NCBI GenBank assembly: GCA_019918135.1
Contig: WBZZ01005895.1
Coordinates: 62,001 to 126,000, forward strand
Direction of reading: 5' to 3'
From: Paulinella micropora
Taxonomy: Eukaryota > Cercozoa > Imbricatea > Euglyphida > Paulinellidae
DNA: 64,000 nucleotides
Position 1 is the first letter of the stretch. The number at the start of each line of letters is the position of its first letter. The notes beneath the pieces are model-generated. The model saw only the letters and a list, made by a program, of their open reading frames with translations, made no database searches and was not told the origin of the DNA. Both the position numbers and the translations under genes were made by a program. This document shows positions 25,177-34,371 of the stretch, piece by piece.

Positions 25177-25233
25177 GGGGGGGGGGCACCCCCCCTTCCC
25201 CCTTTTTGTGAGACAAAAAGGGGAAAGGGGGGA
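25177..25233 (-). promoter_or_regulatory. G-TGC-C motif plus adjoining hairpin
   Basis: Sense GGGGGGGTGCCCCCCCCC at 25177-25195, about 120 bases before ATG 25066, next to a 19-bp imperfect inverted repeat (about 25191-25231). Confidence 0.5.
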
Positions 25234-25349
25234 GGGAGGCATTACAAACAAACACAAGGGCGCAGATCTTTTTGCGCACCGTCGTTTTCAAATAAAGGGG
25301 GCACAACGCACCAGCACCTCTCACACGTACATCACCACCTTAACCGCTG

Positions 25350-25484
25350 ATGGATCCTCAGCGTTTTTTGGCAACAGAGGCACCGAAGCTGTTGCCGACT
25401 AGTGCGCAGGGTTTGCTAGTACCGCTTGCATGTCTCGTGTGGAACAAAGGAGCCGAGCCCGACCAGCCCGCTGGCGCGGGCTGA
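25350..25484 (+). CDS. Short ORF running into a palindromic element
   Basis: ATG 25350 opens 44 codons of plausible coding (MDPQRFLATEAPKLL) that end within the palindromic element at 25463. May be the original N terminus of the gene at 25426. Confidence 0.4.
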   Translation: MDPQRFLATEAPKLLPTSAQGLLVPLACLVWNKGAEPDQPAGAG

Positions 25485-26028
25485 AGGGGAGGGACAGGGG
25501 GGCTCGGGGGGCAGCATGCCCCCCCGGGAGGAAGCCAAGTACAAGCCCGACGTCACTATACTAGATAAACGCGGAAGCCCTGTAGCCTTTGTTGCGCTCA
25601 GCCGCATGGAGGCAAAGCAATGGCGGGCTTTTTATACATTTCCGCAGGTGACAGGACTCGAGGTCAGCCTAGAACCTGCCCCGCAAACGTACGGGGCAGA
25701 AGGGGGCTACGTGTTGCAGGACACCAGCTGCTGGCGACCGCTGGGAGAATGCATTGCTTGTGCCAGAAAAAGCCAAAGCGCTGTAGATGCTTTGATTCTG
25801 GCTCAGAATCAAAGACAACCCGCGGACGAGCTTCGCGGCCGCGAGATGTACGAGGCCATGGAAGACAAACTGCGCCGCAAGCCATCGGTCGAACGCATCA
25901 AGAAACCACTGCTTCAAGGGGGGCTGCCTGCGTGGCTTTCAGACGATGAGGCAGCCGCGATGCCAGTCTTAAGCTACACACCGAGCACTCCGCAGGGGCC
26001 TAGCAGGGGTTCGCTAACTTGGGAATGA
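25426..26028 (+). CDS. Orphan protein with element-encoded N terminus
   Basis: 200 residues. The first about 35 residues translate the palindromic element (GEGQGGSGGSMPP). The body begins with YKPDVTILDKRGSPVAFVAL, a beta-rich pattern vaguely like PD-(D/E)XK nuclease cores, followed by helical and charged regions; the nuclease idea is weak. A perfect 11-bp hairpin at 25790-25814 lies inside. The natural start is unclear because of the element. Confidence 0.55.
   Translation: MHVSCGTKEPSPTSPLARAEGEGQGGSGGSMPPREEAKYKPDVTILDKRGSPVAFVALSRMEAKQWRAFYTFPQVTGLEVSLEPAPQTYGAEGGYVLQDTSCWRPLGECIACARKSQSAVDALILAQNQRQPADELRGREMYEAMEDKLRRKPSVERIKKPLLQGGLPAWLSDDEAAAMPVLSYTPSTPQGPSRGSLTWE
25463..25531. repeat. 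Palindromic MITE-like element
   Basis: Core stem CCAGCCCGC-TGGC-GCGGGCTGA, a purine-rich spacer, then GGGGGGCAGCATGCCCCCCC. Same organisation as the copies at 38757, 56547 and 57456. Confidence 0.85.
25790..25814. repeat. Intragenic perfect hairpin, 11-bp arms
   Basis: CTTTGATTCTG-GCT-CAGAATCAAAG. Confidence 0.9.
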
Positions 26029-26037
26029 AAAGGCGAC

Positions 26038-26200
26038 GCGCGTGCGCGAGAGAGAGAGAGAGAGAGGGGGAGAGAGAGAGAGAGAGGGAGAGAGAGAGAG
26101 AAGGAGGGAGAGGGGAAGGGGAAGGGGGAGTGGGAGGGGGAGGGGGCGGGGGGTAGCACCAAACTCCCCCCCCCCCCCCTTGTCGCCTCTCGCTCTCTCT
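26038..26200. repeat. GA repeat and G/C homopolymer leader
   Basis: (GA)n, polypurine stretch, G runs with TAGCACC and a 14-C run. The GCACC centre faces away from the downstream plus-strand gene, the one exception to the usual motif orientation. Confidence 0.7.
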
Positions 26201-26285
26201 CTCTCCTAGACACACGTTTCTCGACAAGGAGGGATCTCGGCAAGATATCAAACACAAAACAAGAGAGAAAAAAAATCACAAGCAC

Positions 26286-27140
26286 ATGTCAGGGCCAACC
26301 GCAACAGGCAAGCAGCTCAAGGGCCTTGCGGTGCAGCTGCAGGCCAGAATTGGTGGCCCGGCAGTTTTGCCCCGCCCTTCTAAAAGACGCCGGCTGAATC
26401 GAGCAGACCTGGCCCAGCTCAACAGAATCAGCGCAAGGCCGCCCGTCACTTTGGAACGCATTCTGTGCTCACCCCTGCTGCGCCAGGTCGCACTCACCCT
26501 TCTAGGCGCGGAACCCCCCAATACCGGCGCAGCGGCCCGCGCCGCCTACTACCGACAGGCCGCCAGGCTCGCGCGTGTATGCCAAGCCTTCCGGCGCATC
26601 GTCCAGCAGCTCCACGCGCTCTCGCGCGTGGAAGAGCTTGACCGGCGAGCCACGCTGATATTCTATGGCATGCTTCAGGCCAAGCCCTGGCTTGACCTCA
26701 ATTACGTCAGACGAGAAATTCTTTTTATGTCCAGCCCCAGGCTCCGCCAGATCTACAGCGGTCGGCGTGGCAGGCCGCGTCGGCGCCCGCCCGACTCCGA
26801 CGACGACGAACCCCCTCCCCTCAGCGATGACGCCTATCTGCGCCAGGAGCTTCCTCCCGAAAGCTTTCGCCAACGCCAGGTGGCCACTCGACGACTCGGG
26901 GCGGCGCCCCGAGTCGTCGAAGAGGTCTGCTCCAGCAGGCTGACAGCCTTCCTCGCCGAGACCATGCTCACGCACAAAATCCACGAACACATCCAGGTCC
27001 TCCGCAAACTCAAAGAGCTGCGCGCTCAACGCGATCGGCGCGCTCTCCAACTCCGTTCAGCCCGACGCTCGGCCCGTGCGTCGCACGGGTTGGAGGGTAA
27101 GCAAGAGACTTCCCAAAGCACATCGACCATCTTAGCGTAG
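26286..27140 (+). CDS. F-box-like basic orphan
   Basis: 284 residues from ATG 26286. Residues about 55-110 (TLERILCSPLLRQVALTLLG ... ARVCQAFRRIVQQ) resemble an F-box helix bundle. The remainder is Arg-rich with an acidic DSDDDEPPPL patch and a long C-terminal helix (HIQVLRKLKELRAQRDRR). No LRR follows. A perfect 15-bp hairpin lies at 26888-26920. Frame whole; the 3' end is followed by an A/T palindrome shared with a convergent neighbour. Confidence 0.6.
   Translation: MSGPTATGKQLKGLAVQLQARIGGPAVLPRPSKRRRLNRADLAQLNRISARPPVTLERILCSPLLRQVALTLLGAEPPNTGAAARAAYYRQAARLARVCQAFRRIVQQLHALSRVEELDRRATLIFYGMLQAKPWLDLNYVRREILFMSSPRLRQIYSGRRGRPRRRPPDSDDDEPPPLSDDAYLRQELPPESFRQRQVATRRLGAAPRVVEEVCSSRLTAFLAETMLTHKIHEHIQVLRKLKELRAQRDRRALQLRSARRSARASHGLEGKQETSQSTSTILA
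26888..26920. repeat. Intragenic perfect hairpin, 15-bp arms
   Basis: TCGACGACTCGGGGC-GGC-GCCCCGAGTCGTCGA. Confidence 0.9.
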
Positions 27141-27144
27141 AGGT

Positions 27145-27186
27145 TTTATTGTATTTTTTTTTCGTCTTTTAATAAAAAACAAAAAC
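27145..27186. terminator. Bidirectional A/T hairpin
   Basis: GTTTTATTGTATTTTTTTTTCGTCTTTTAATAAAAAACA between convergent coding regions; AATAAA in both directions. Confidence 0.5.
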
Positions 27187-27231
27187 TACCAGGCCAAGAG
27201 CCAGAAAAACACATCCTGCTTTTTTTCTAAT

Positions 27232-27465
27232 TCATTCAAAGCCGGACCCCAGCCCTGCCGGCGAGGGGAAGACGAGCCTGTACCGTGGCGGAGACGAGCC
27301 CCGGCAAGTAGCTGCGCCGCAGAATACAAACTTGTTGTCATAGCGATAGAACTTAGCGGGTCTTGGACATTTATCCACACAACAGAGAACAAGAGGCATG
27401 CCGCCACATGAACCCTCCCCTAATCCCTCCCCAGTTCGCTGGCATGACTTCGGGGTAACGTACAA
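27232..27465 (-). CDS. Cysteine-rich ORF, uncertain
   Basis: 77 residues, opened by a TTG. LCCVDKCPRPAKFYRYDNKFVFCGAATC could bind a zinc ion. No family recognised; may be part of a larger broken gene covering 27186-28225. Confidence 0.35.
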   Translation of the reverse strand: MYVTPKSCQRTGEGLGEGSCGGMPLVLCCVDKCPRPAKFYRYDNKFVFCGAATCRGSSPPRYRLVFPSPAGLGSGFE

Positions 27466-27626
27466 GGGGCGAAGGTTTGGTGCGTAGCACTGAATCTTTT
27501 TTTTGCCCCGCGTGGCCGGGTCTTTAGCAGCACGCCAAACATGCCTCCTTCCAGTTGGGGAATGCTTTGCGAGAGGCAGACAGAAATGTCAATTCTGAAA
27601 GCCCTGCTGCGCCAAGTCCTCTATAA

Positions 27627-27992
27627 TCATGTGCCGGCGTCCCCGCTTATCTCCGGGGACGCCGGCCAGCAGCGAAACTCTAGTGACAATTCGCTGGTTG
27701 CAGCCCCACCATGCCATATAACCACTTTGCCATGCGCATCGACATGAATGACGCCGCTATCCAGAGACGATCGCGCGGCCGCCACAAATGGCAGTCTTTC
27801 CCAAAACAAAGGCGCCACAGCGGGAAACGGCAGACCCCCGCAGGTGGCTTGCTCCGCTTCTACTACCCATGTCTGTTGTTCCGTGTAAGACAAATTTTCT
27901 TCCCTCTTGTAGACAAGAATCGTGAGGCGAAAAACGCCTGTTGTAGGAACTCGGAAATGGACACACCACTGGGCATTCGGCAGTGGCTGCAC
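27627..27992 (-). CDS. Orphan fragment
   Basis: 121 residues with beta-rich, codon-like sequence (WCVHFRVPTTGVFRLTILVYKREENL). Probably part of the same broken gene as 27863-28225. A perfect 13-bp hairpin lies at 27633-27666. Confidence 0.4.
   Translation of the reverse strand: MQPLPNAQWCVHFRVPTTGVFRLTILVYKREENLSYTEQQTWVVEAEQATCGGLPFPAVAPLFWERLPFVAAARSSLDSGVIHVDAHGKVVIWHGGAATSELSLEFRCWPASPEISGDAGT
27633..27666. repeat. Perfect hairpin, 13-bp arms
   Basis: GCCGGCGTCCCCG and its reverse complement, 8-nt loop. Confidence 0.85.
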
Positions 27993-28225
27993 AAGTCCAG
28001 ATTGGAGCGCAGACTCTGTGCACTGGCGCGCAGCTCAGCCTCAACCCCTACCGCGCGCTGATCGATGTTAATCTTCCCTTGATTTTTACCCACTAAGCGC
28101 ACAATGCGTGTCGCGTGCGAAATCGTTTCGTGCACGGAAGACTTGGTCCACGCCCGGCGCCTCGACAACGGCAAGCACACCCCGAGAATCTCCATTTTGC
28201 ACGTGTATGTACAAGAGTTCCCCAA
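27863..28225 (-). CDS. Orphan fragment, N-terminal side
   Basis: 120 residues. KMEILGVCLPLSRRRAW and IVRLVGKNQGKINIDQRAVGV look like genuine coding. Neighbouring frame 27627-27992 seems to continue it; broken about once. Family unknown. Confidence 0.4.
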   Translation of the reverse strand: MGNSCTYTCKMEILGVCLPLSRRRAWTKSSVHETISHATRIVRLVGKNQGKINIDQRAVGVEAELRASAQSLRSNLDLCSHCRMPSGVSISEFLQQAFFASRFLSTRGKKICLTRNNRHG

Positions 28226-28594
28226 CGCAAAACCAGCTCGCGTCGTCGGGGAAGAAATCTCTTTTTTTTCTGCTTGTTTTTAATACAAACAAAATTGATA
28301 ACTTTAGAGTAAAACTTGACACGGCATCACCACATCCCCTCGCCCCCGCTCCAATCAGGACTACCGACAAAGACAAAAAAGACCATTTAACTTTTTTTTA
28401 GTAGCAGTAGTAGCTCTGGTCCTGGCTTCCCCCTCCCCCTCTGCACCTCGGGAAGGGGGAGGGGGGGGGGGGGAGGGAGCTGAGGAGCGGGGAGGGGGGC
28501 GGGGGAGCTGAGAAGCGGGAGGAGGAAGTAGGGGGGGGGCGCCTCCCCACACCCCGCACACACAAGGGCAAAAGGCGCAGAAGAGCTCAGAAGG

Positions 28595-29050
28595 ATGGAC
28601 GCACTGCCTACCGAAGAGGACTTCCGGCTCGCAGTCTCGGTGGAAACACAACAGGCGCTGTGCGTTAAGCTCCGAAACCTGGCAGTGAAAAAGAACAATA
28701 AGCACCTGCAGGGGCTGCGCCCTGTGTACTTGGGGACCATGTCACTAGCGAACGCGCGGCGCCCAGTCAGCACACTCCAGGCACGGTACTGGGTCCTGAA
28801 GAATAAGTGGCAGGCGCGTCTGGCGCCTTACTTCATGCCGGGCGCCCCCAAGTTGCACATTGACCACATCGTTCCCAAAAGATGGGGGGGTGTCGACCAC
28901 ACCTACAATTACGTGATAATGCCCGGTTCGGCTAACCTGTGTTTCAAAGAATTCCTGACGTCCGAGAAGCTGGCCTACATCGGCAGCGTCGCGGCACGAG
29001 GGGCTGCACGCCTGTGCGAGTTCCTGCGCCCTACATGTTGCAGGGACTAG
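28595..29050 (+). CDS. HNH-type nuclease, N-terminal part (copy 1)
   Basis: 151 residues from ATG 28595. Residues about 85-135 contain H-I-D-H-I-V-P-K-x-W-G-G-V-D-H-T-Y-N-Y-V-I-M-P, a spacing typical of HNH/endonuclease VII-like nucleases: DH with a downstream N/H pair and a final K-x-x-Y-I-G. Such nucleases cut DNA and in giant viruses are often mobile. The C-terminal module lies in another frame at 28939-29997; the gene is broken about once. Two further, less complete copies follow at 30606 and 33299. Confidence 0.65.
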   Translation: MDALPTEEDFRLAVSVETQQALCVKLRNLAVKKNNKHLQGLRPVYLGTMSLANARRPVSTLQARYWVLKNKWQARLAPYFMPGAPKLHIDHIVPKRWGGVDHTYNYVIMPGSANLCFKEFLTSEKLAYIGSVAARGAARLCEFLRPTCCRD

Positions 29051-29997
29051 CAGAGCTGCCCTGGCAAATGCCCGTCGCGGGGTGTCTAGACAGCAGCATC
29101 TTTTCCCGCTGGGACGCAGAGTCGTGCATCCCCCGGCCCGAGCGCACGCGCTCAACTCCCGCAAAAAAACGAAAACAAAAAGTGCAAGAAGAGGAGGACA
29201 AAAAAACGCAGGATGGCGAGACGGAGTCACTGCCAGCAAAGACCCAAAAGAAGGGGCGCCGCCGCAAGCTAGCTCAAGCGGTGTCTGGCTCAGCGGAAAT
29301 AGTTCCCGCCAAACGAGCCCGTCCTGCAAGCCGCAAGGCCCCGCGGGATAAGCATACCATTACCGAAGAGCCCCCCAACGAACACGCTCTGCTCCTGTTT
29401 AGTAACACGTTCCCCAACCTGCAAGCAGATCCAGGTATTGTCAACGAGTGTCAATGCACGAATTTCGTCAAACGCTGCCAGCTGCTCAAGTTATTTCGCG
29501 AGAGTACTCTCCAGGAAATCTGGGGAAAAGAGGCCAAGTCTTCGGCTTCTCAGTACGTCGCCAGCAATCTGGGAGCTCTTTTGGTGCTCCTCCAGCTTAA
29601 CCTAAACAAGCATGCCCCCCAGCTTCAGCTCACTACTCTCGAACTAGACCTTCCACGCATAACACAAGCACTGCGCAAATTTCTTCTCGCATTCCCGCAC
29701 ATACTCTGGTCGCCCAGCGCTTATGTCACAACAATGCTGAAGGCAGAGTCCCCCCGGACTCTGCCGACCCAGCATGCTCTCGCTGCCAGTGCGCGCCTGC
29801 TACAAACCTTACTTCCCTGCAAGCTACTGCGCATGGTAAACCCAGCACGTTCTGACGGGCAATTCAGAGCAAACTGCATGACATTCTCGCGGTATGAACT
29901 CGTGCCCGACACCCTGCAGGGCAAGTCTGCATTCGAAATTGCAGAGGCCTGCACGCTAGAGTACTGGGAGCAAGGGGTAGTAATTGCCAGTGAATAA
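28939..29997 (+). CDS. HNH gene, C-terminal module (copy 1)
   Basis: 352 residues. A Lys/Arg/Glu-rich linker (KKRKQKVQEEEDKK) leads into a 200-residue module from about 29380 (LLLFSNTFPNLQ) to the stop. The module aligns well with the C terminus of the helicase at 34762-37587: shared landmarks are F-V-x-R-C-x-L-L-K-L, T-L-x-L-x-R-I/V, L-P-x-Q-H-A, N-P-x-R-S-D-G-x-F and the final A-F-x-I-A-E-x-C-T-L. The TAA stop is part of GAATAAA. Function of the module unknown; it may tether both enzymes to the same DNA or protein partner. A perfect 10-bp hairpin lies at 29742. Confidence 0.65.
   Translation: MFQRIPDVREAGLHRQRRGTRGCTPVRVPAPYMLQGLAELPWQMPVAGCLDSSIFSRWDAESCIPRPERTRSTPAKKRKQKVQEEEDKKTQDGETESLPAKTQKKGRRRKLAQAVSGSAEIVPAKRARPASRKAPRDKHTITEEPPNEHALLLFSNTFPNLQADPGIVNECQCTNFVKRCQLLKLFRESTLQEIWGKEAKSSASQYVASNLGALLVLLQLNLNKHAPQLQLTTLELDLPRITQALRKFLLAFPHILWSPSAYVTTMLKAESPRTLPTQHALAASARLLQTLLPCKLLRMVNPARSDGQFRANCMTFSRYELVPDTLQGKSAFEIAEACTLEYWEQGVVIASE
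29742..29765. repeat. Intragenic perfect hairpin, 10-bp arms
   Basis: GGCAGAGTCC-CCCC-GGACTCTGCC. The matching position in the helicase paralogue has no palindrome. Confidence 0.85.
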
Positions 29998-30119
29998 ACC
30001 ATGCATTTCTATTAAATTCTTTTGAAAAGAGCGGAAGCAGCGCTTTATGAAAAGTCTAGCGCAGACTTTTTTCTGTTCCTGTGACACACACTAGTACCTA
30101 GCGCGGCCCATACCCGCCA

Positions 30120-30605
30120 AGGGGGGTGTGCAAGATGCAGCGCACCCCACTTTAAGGGTGGGGAAGGGGGGGGGGAGGAGAGAGAGGTGGGAAGGGAGGG
30201 GGCGCCCCCTTCCCACCTCTTCCTCCCTTTAGCTTGGCCCAGCGCCGCTTTCAGCTCCCATCGCTTTTTTTCTCACTCACACCCCCCCCCGAAAAGAATG
30301 TTTTTCTTTCAAATAAAGAGTTTCATGAAACTCGTGCCCCCTGCAGAGACCAAGTAATGAGCAATGTGCAACTAGCAAGAGAGGATAGTTCCTTCCTCTT
30401 ACCCCCCTCTCTTCTTACTTTTTCACCCCCTTGCCCCCCCCCCCCTTTCCTTCCATCCCCACCACCCCTTCCGGGGTGGTGGGGGGAGGGGCAAGGGGGG
30501 GGGGGGTGAGTTGAGGGGCGGGAGAGGGGGGGGGGGGGGGCGCCTCCCCACACCCCGCACACACACACACACAAGGGCAAAGGGCGCAGAAGAAGCTCAG
30601 AAGGA
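30120..30605. other. G/C-rich leader with nested hairpins
   Basis: Contains AGGTGGGAAGGGAGGGGGC/GCCCCCTTCCCACCT (about 30185-30218), CCCCACCACCCC/GGGGTGGTGGGG (30457-30484) inside longer C and G runs, and CA repeats near 30560. A 50-bp stretch near 30343-30395 is repeated at about 33100-33155. Confidence 0.65.
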
Positions 30606-31760
30606 TGGACGCACTGCCTACCGAAGAGGACTTCCGGCTCGCAGTCTCGGCGGAAACACAACACGCTGTGCATTTAAGCTCCAAAACCTGGCAGTGAAAA
30701 AGAACAGTAATCACCTGCAGGGGCTGCGCCCTGTGTACTTGGGCACCATGTCACTAGCAAACGCGCGGCATCCAGTCGGCACGCTCCAGCCACGGTACTG
30801 GGTCCTGAAAAATAAGTGGCAGGCGCGTCTGGCGCCTTACCTCATGCCAGGGAGCCCCAAATTGACCACATCGTTCCCAAAAGTTGGAGGGGTATCGACC
30901 ACTTCTACAATTACGTGATAATGCCCGGTTCGGCTAGCATGTGTTTCAAAGAATTCCTGACGTCCGAGAAGCTGGCCTACATCGGCAGCGTCGCGGCACG
31001 AGGGGGCTGCACGCCTGTGCGAGTTCCTGCGCCCCTACATGTTGCAGGGACTAGCAGAGCTGCCCTGGCAAATGCCCGTCGCAGGGGATCTAGACAGCAG
31101 CATTCTTTTCCCGCTGGGACGCGGAGTCGTGCATCCCCCGGCCCGAGCGCACGCGCTCAACTCCCGTAAAAAAACGAAAACAAAAAGTGCAAGAAGAGGA
31201 AGACAAAAAAACACAGGGTGGCGAGACGGAGTCACTGCCAGCGAAGACCCCAAAGAAGGAGCTCCGCCGCAAGCTATCTCAAGCGGTGTCTGGCTCAGCG
31301 GAAATAGTCCCCGCCCAACGAGCCCGACCTGCAAGCTGCAGGGCCCGTCCTGCAAGCGCCCCCCCCCCCCCCCCCCCCCCCCGCGGGATAGGCATACCAT
31401 TACCGAAAGAACCCCCCGACGAACACGCTCTGCTCCTGTTTTAGTAACACGTTCCCCAACCTGCAAGCAGATCCAGGGATTATCAACGACTGTCAACGCA
31501 CGATTTTGTCAAACGCTGCCAGCTGCTCAAATTATTTTGCGAGAGTACTTTCTAGGAAATCCGACAAAAAAAGGCCAAGTCTTCGGCTTCTCTGTGCGTC
31601 GCCAGCAATCTGGGCGCCCTTTCGGTGCTACCTTCAGCTGAACCTAAAACGAGAATGCCCCCCTCCCAGCTGCAGCTCGCTACTCTCGAACTAAACTTCC
31701 CACGCATAACACAATCACTGCGCAAAATTTTTGCTAAGCTGCCTGGCAAGGGAAAAAACC
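30606..31760 (+). pseudogene. HNH gene copy 2, broken
   Basis: Close nucleotide copy of 28595-29760 beginning at ATG 30606 (DALPTEEDFRLAVS) and covering the HNH block, the linker and part of the C-terminal module. Broken in several places and lacking the 3' end. The upstream leader is of the same type as copy 1, so the duplication included non-coding sequence. High similarity to copy 1 points to a recent event. Confidence 0.7.
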
Positions 31761-31870
31761 CGCCCCCAGCCCGCTGCGCAGAAATAAGAGTACAGACACC
31801 TCAACTTCAGCACAGAGAAAAAGAATACAGACATCTCAACTTCCGCACAAACCCCGGTCGCCCCCCCCCC

Positions 31871-32030
31871 ATCATTTTTCATTTTCTCTTTTTATAGATT
31901 TTCATTTTTGCTCTGATTCCTCGAACCGACGCACCCGGTGGATTTCAGTGATTTTGCGGAGACCCGGTGAAATTCCGTGGTCGTCCCGGGAGACCCGGTA
32001 AAATTCCCGCTGCCACTTCCCCCTACAAGG
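31871..32030. repeat. Direct repeat pair, copy 1
   Basis: About 155-bp unit starting ATCATTTTTCATT and ending near CCACTTCC...TACAAGG, repeated at 32156-32310. Internally has ACCCGGTG-A-A-ATTCC units. On the minus strand both copies keep an open 40-codon stretch (KWQREF ... RRFEESEQK). Confidence 0.8.
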
Positions 32031-32155
32031 GGCACAAAAAGACCCGCACAGATATAGCGGGCTTTTTTTGTTTGCTTGGGGGAAAGAGGCATTAGTCAGC
32101 TGAAAAGGGGAAATCCACGGGAAATACACGGACGCAGATTGCCCGATCGCCCCCC

Positions 32156-32310
32156 ATCATTTTTCATTCTCTCTTTTTATAGATTTTCATTTTTGCTCTG
32201 ATTCCTCGAACCGACGCACCCGGTGGATTTCAGTGCTTTTGCGGAGACCCGGTGAAATTCCGTGCCCGTCCCGGGAGACCCGGTGAAATTCCCGCTGCCA
32301 CTTTACAAGG
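32156..32310. repeat. Direct repeat pair, copy 2
   Basis: Second copy of the unit at 31871-32030, offset 285 bases, with few substitutions. Confidence 0.8.
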
Positions 32311-32623
32311 CGGAGAGGGGGGGGGGTTGCTTCCCGGCGCACCCCTCCCCCCCAAAGCTGGCAAGTGTGGGGTGAGCCGCGCATCGGGTAGAAAAGCAGG
32401 TGGAGGTTGCTGCGGTTCCCGACAGAGATGGTAGAGTTTTAAGTTTTTTTGCATAACTCTCTCTATCTCTGTGCATGTAATTAAGTAAGAAAGTGCAGAC
32501 ATTTTCTTGGAAAGCCAAGTCGCGAGAAAAGTTTTATTTATGCTAGAAAAAAGCAGATATGTGCATTCTTTGTAAAAAGGCGTGAGCACGGAATACATTG
32601 TAAATGTGCGCTTTGTTCTCTTA

Positions 32624-33103
32624 ATCACAGGTAATCCCCTGCGGGGGGGGTAGACGGAGAGTGTGCATTCTTCTGCGATTCGAAAGGCGTCTATGCCCTG
32701 CAGCATGTCGGGTCTCAATTCATACTGCGAGAATGCTTCCCCTCCTTCTCTGAATCGACCATCAGAACGCATTGGGTTGATCATGCGGATTAACTGACAG
32801 GGCAACATAGCTCGAAGAACCTGTGCACTTTGGCTGATTGCGTGCTGGGCAGGTAGAGTCTTGTGCGGGCAGGCTTGGAGCAGCTCGGTGACATAACGAC
32901 CAGGTTTCCATTTTGCCACAACTCGTGGCAGCGTCTCGAGTATCCGACGCAAACAACTCGTGATTGCAACCCGATTTAAGTCTAGCGTTGTCAGCCCGAG
33001 TCCCTCAGGGTGAGCCCCTCTTTGTATGTCTAGGGTAAGTGCTCTGAGCAGCGCAGAGACAGCCGTCGCGACGGGCAGGATGACTTTCTGCTGATCGAAG
33101 AGA
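32624..33103 (-). pseudogene. Truncated copy of helicase C-terminal module
   Basis: Encodes LFDQQKVILPVATAVSALLRAL through the final A-F-R-I-A-E-E-C-T-L, closely matching the helicase at 34762-35239, plus related 3' flank back to about 32450. Similarity stops sharply at 33103, where the sequence switches to the leader that also precedes HNH copy 2. A partial duplication of the helicase 3' end. Confidence 0.75.
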
Positions 33104-33298
33104 CCAAGTAATAAGCAATGTGCAACTAGCAAGAGAGGATAGTTCCCTCCTCTTCCCCCCCCCCCCCTCTGCGTCGGAGGAGAAAGGGAGAGAGGGGGTG
33201 CAGGGGGCAAGGGCGAGGGGGGCTGAGGGCGGGGGAGTGGGGGGGGCGGCGGCCCCCCCCGCACACACAAGAGCAAAGGGCGCAGAAAGCTCAGAAAA

Positions 33299-33600
33299 GA
33301 TGGACGCACTGCCTACCGAAGAGGACTCCCGGCTCGCAGACTCGGCGAAAACGCGCGGCGTCCAGTCAGCACACTCCAGGTACGATACCGGGTCCTAAAA
33401 AATAAGTGGCAGGCGCGTCTGGCGCCTTACTTCATGCGGGCCCCCCTCCGAGTGGCGCATTGACCACATCGTTCCAACAAGAAGGAAAGGGGGGGTCGAC
33501 CACCCCCCTACAATTACGTGATAATGCCCGGTGCGGCTAACTTGTGTGTTCAAAGAATTCCTGACGTCCGAGAAGCCACAGGCGGGGCAAGATGGAGCCA
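33299..33600 (+). pseudogene. HNH gene copy 3, short broken remnant
   Basis: Starts with the same MDALPTEED block and retains pieces up to the HNH region, then stops matching. Much shorter than copies 1 and 2 and broken several times; the oldest-looking copy. Confidence 0.65.
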
Positions 33601-33975
33601 GAGGGGACCAAAAAGAAAGGGCGGCGCCGCGAGATTGGTCAGCATGGCTGAGCATCCCTTTCCTTATAAAAAAAGTAAGATCCCCCGTGCGCAGGGGAGA
33701 CGCTGTGTAATTCGGGGCGCGGGGGTGTGAAGAACAACCCCTACTAGTAGCGCCCACAAGCATTCTTTGCTTTTGTGTATATACTTCTATAAGATTCTAT
33801 TTTATTTTTGCTAAGCTGCATGGCATGAACGCAGTTCAGACCCCCAGTTCGCTGGGGGGAAGCGAAAGCACAGACACTCTCACTTCCGCAAACAAAAATT
33901 AACAAGCGAAAGGTGCGAAAGGGAGGTAAGCAAAGCAAGGGAATGAGCAGCGACCCCCCTGCAGCGTATGTGTGG

Positions 33976-34131
33976 GCAGATTGACTGCCGCTCAAAGCAT
34001 GTTTTGTTCTTTTTCTTTTAGAAATCCACTTTTGTGCGCCTCACCGGCGGCCCTATGCCCCCCGACCGCACAGAGCGGGGGACATCTCCGCTGCCAAAAA
34101 GAACGGCCGCAGAACCAGGCAGATTTGCATG
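33976..34131. repeat. Direct repeat, unit A
   Basis: GCAGATTGACTGCCGCTCAAAGCATG ... ACGGCCGCAGAACCAGGCAG, repeated at 34181-34371. Confidence 0.8.
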
Positions 34132-34180
34132 AAACTTTTGTTTGTCAGCAAAATTCCACGGGTGCAGCGTACGTGGGGGG

Positions 34181-34371
34181 CCAGATTGACTGCCGCTCAA
34201 AGCATGTTTTGTTCTTTATATTTTTAGAAATTCACTTTTGTACGCCTCCAGCCCCCCACCTCCACGGTGCCCGGTGGCACCCTGTGCCCCCGCCTCCCCG
34301 CCCGCACGGAGCGGGGGAATTTCCGCTGCCGAAAAGAAAACGGCCGCAGAACCAGGCAGATTTCCGTGCAC
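34181..34371. repeat. Direct repeat, unit B
   Basis: Second copy of unit A with a short insertion in the middle; both carry a TTTTAGAAAT-CACTTTTGT block. Confidence 0.8.

Noticed and set aside
25543-25640. PD-(D/E)XK nuclease domain
   Set aside because: Only a short beta-rich resemblance; the catalytic Asp and Glu-x-Lys cannot be placed convincingly.
26038-26200. G-TGC-C promoter for the 26286 gene
   Set aside because: The motif centre faces the wrong way for that gene, so it was kept only as a repeat and counted as an exception.
31871-32310. Possible CRISPR array
   Set aside because: Only two long direct repeats, no short regular repeat-spacer pattern and no cas genes.
32600-32660. Possible splice acceptor (CACAG/GTAATCC)
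   Set aside because: The same block follows the helicase stop in both copies and no donor or exon continuity is visible.
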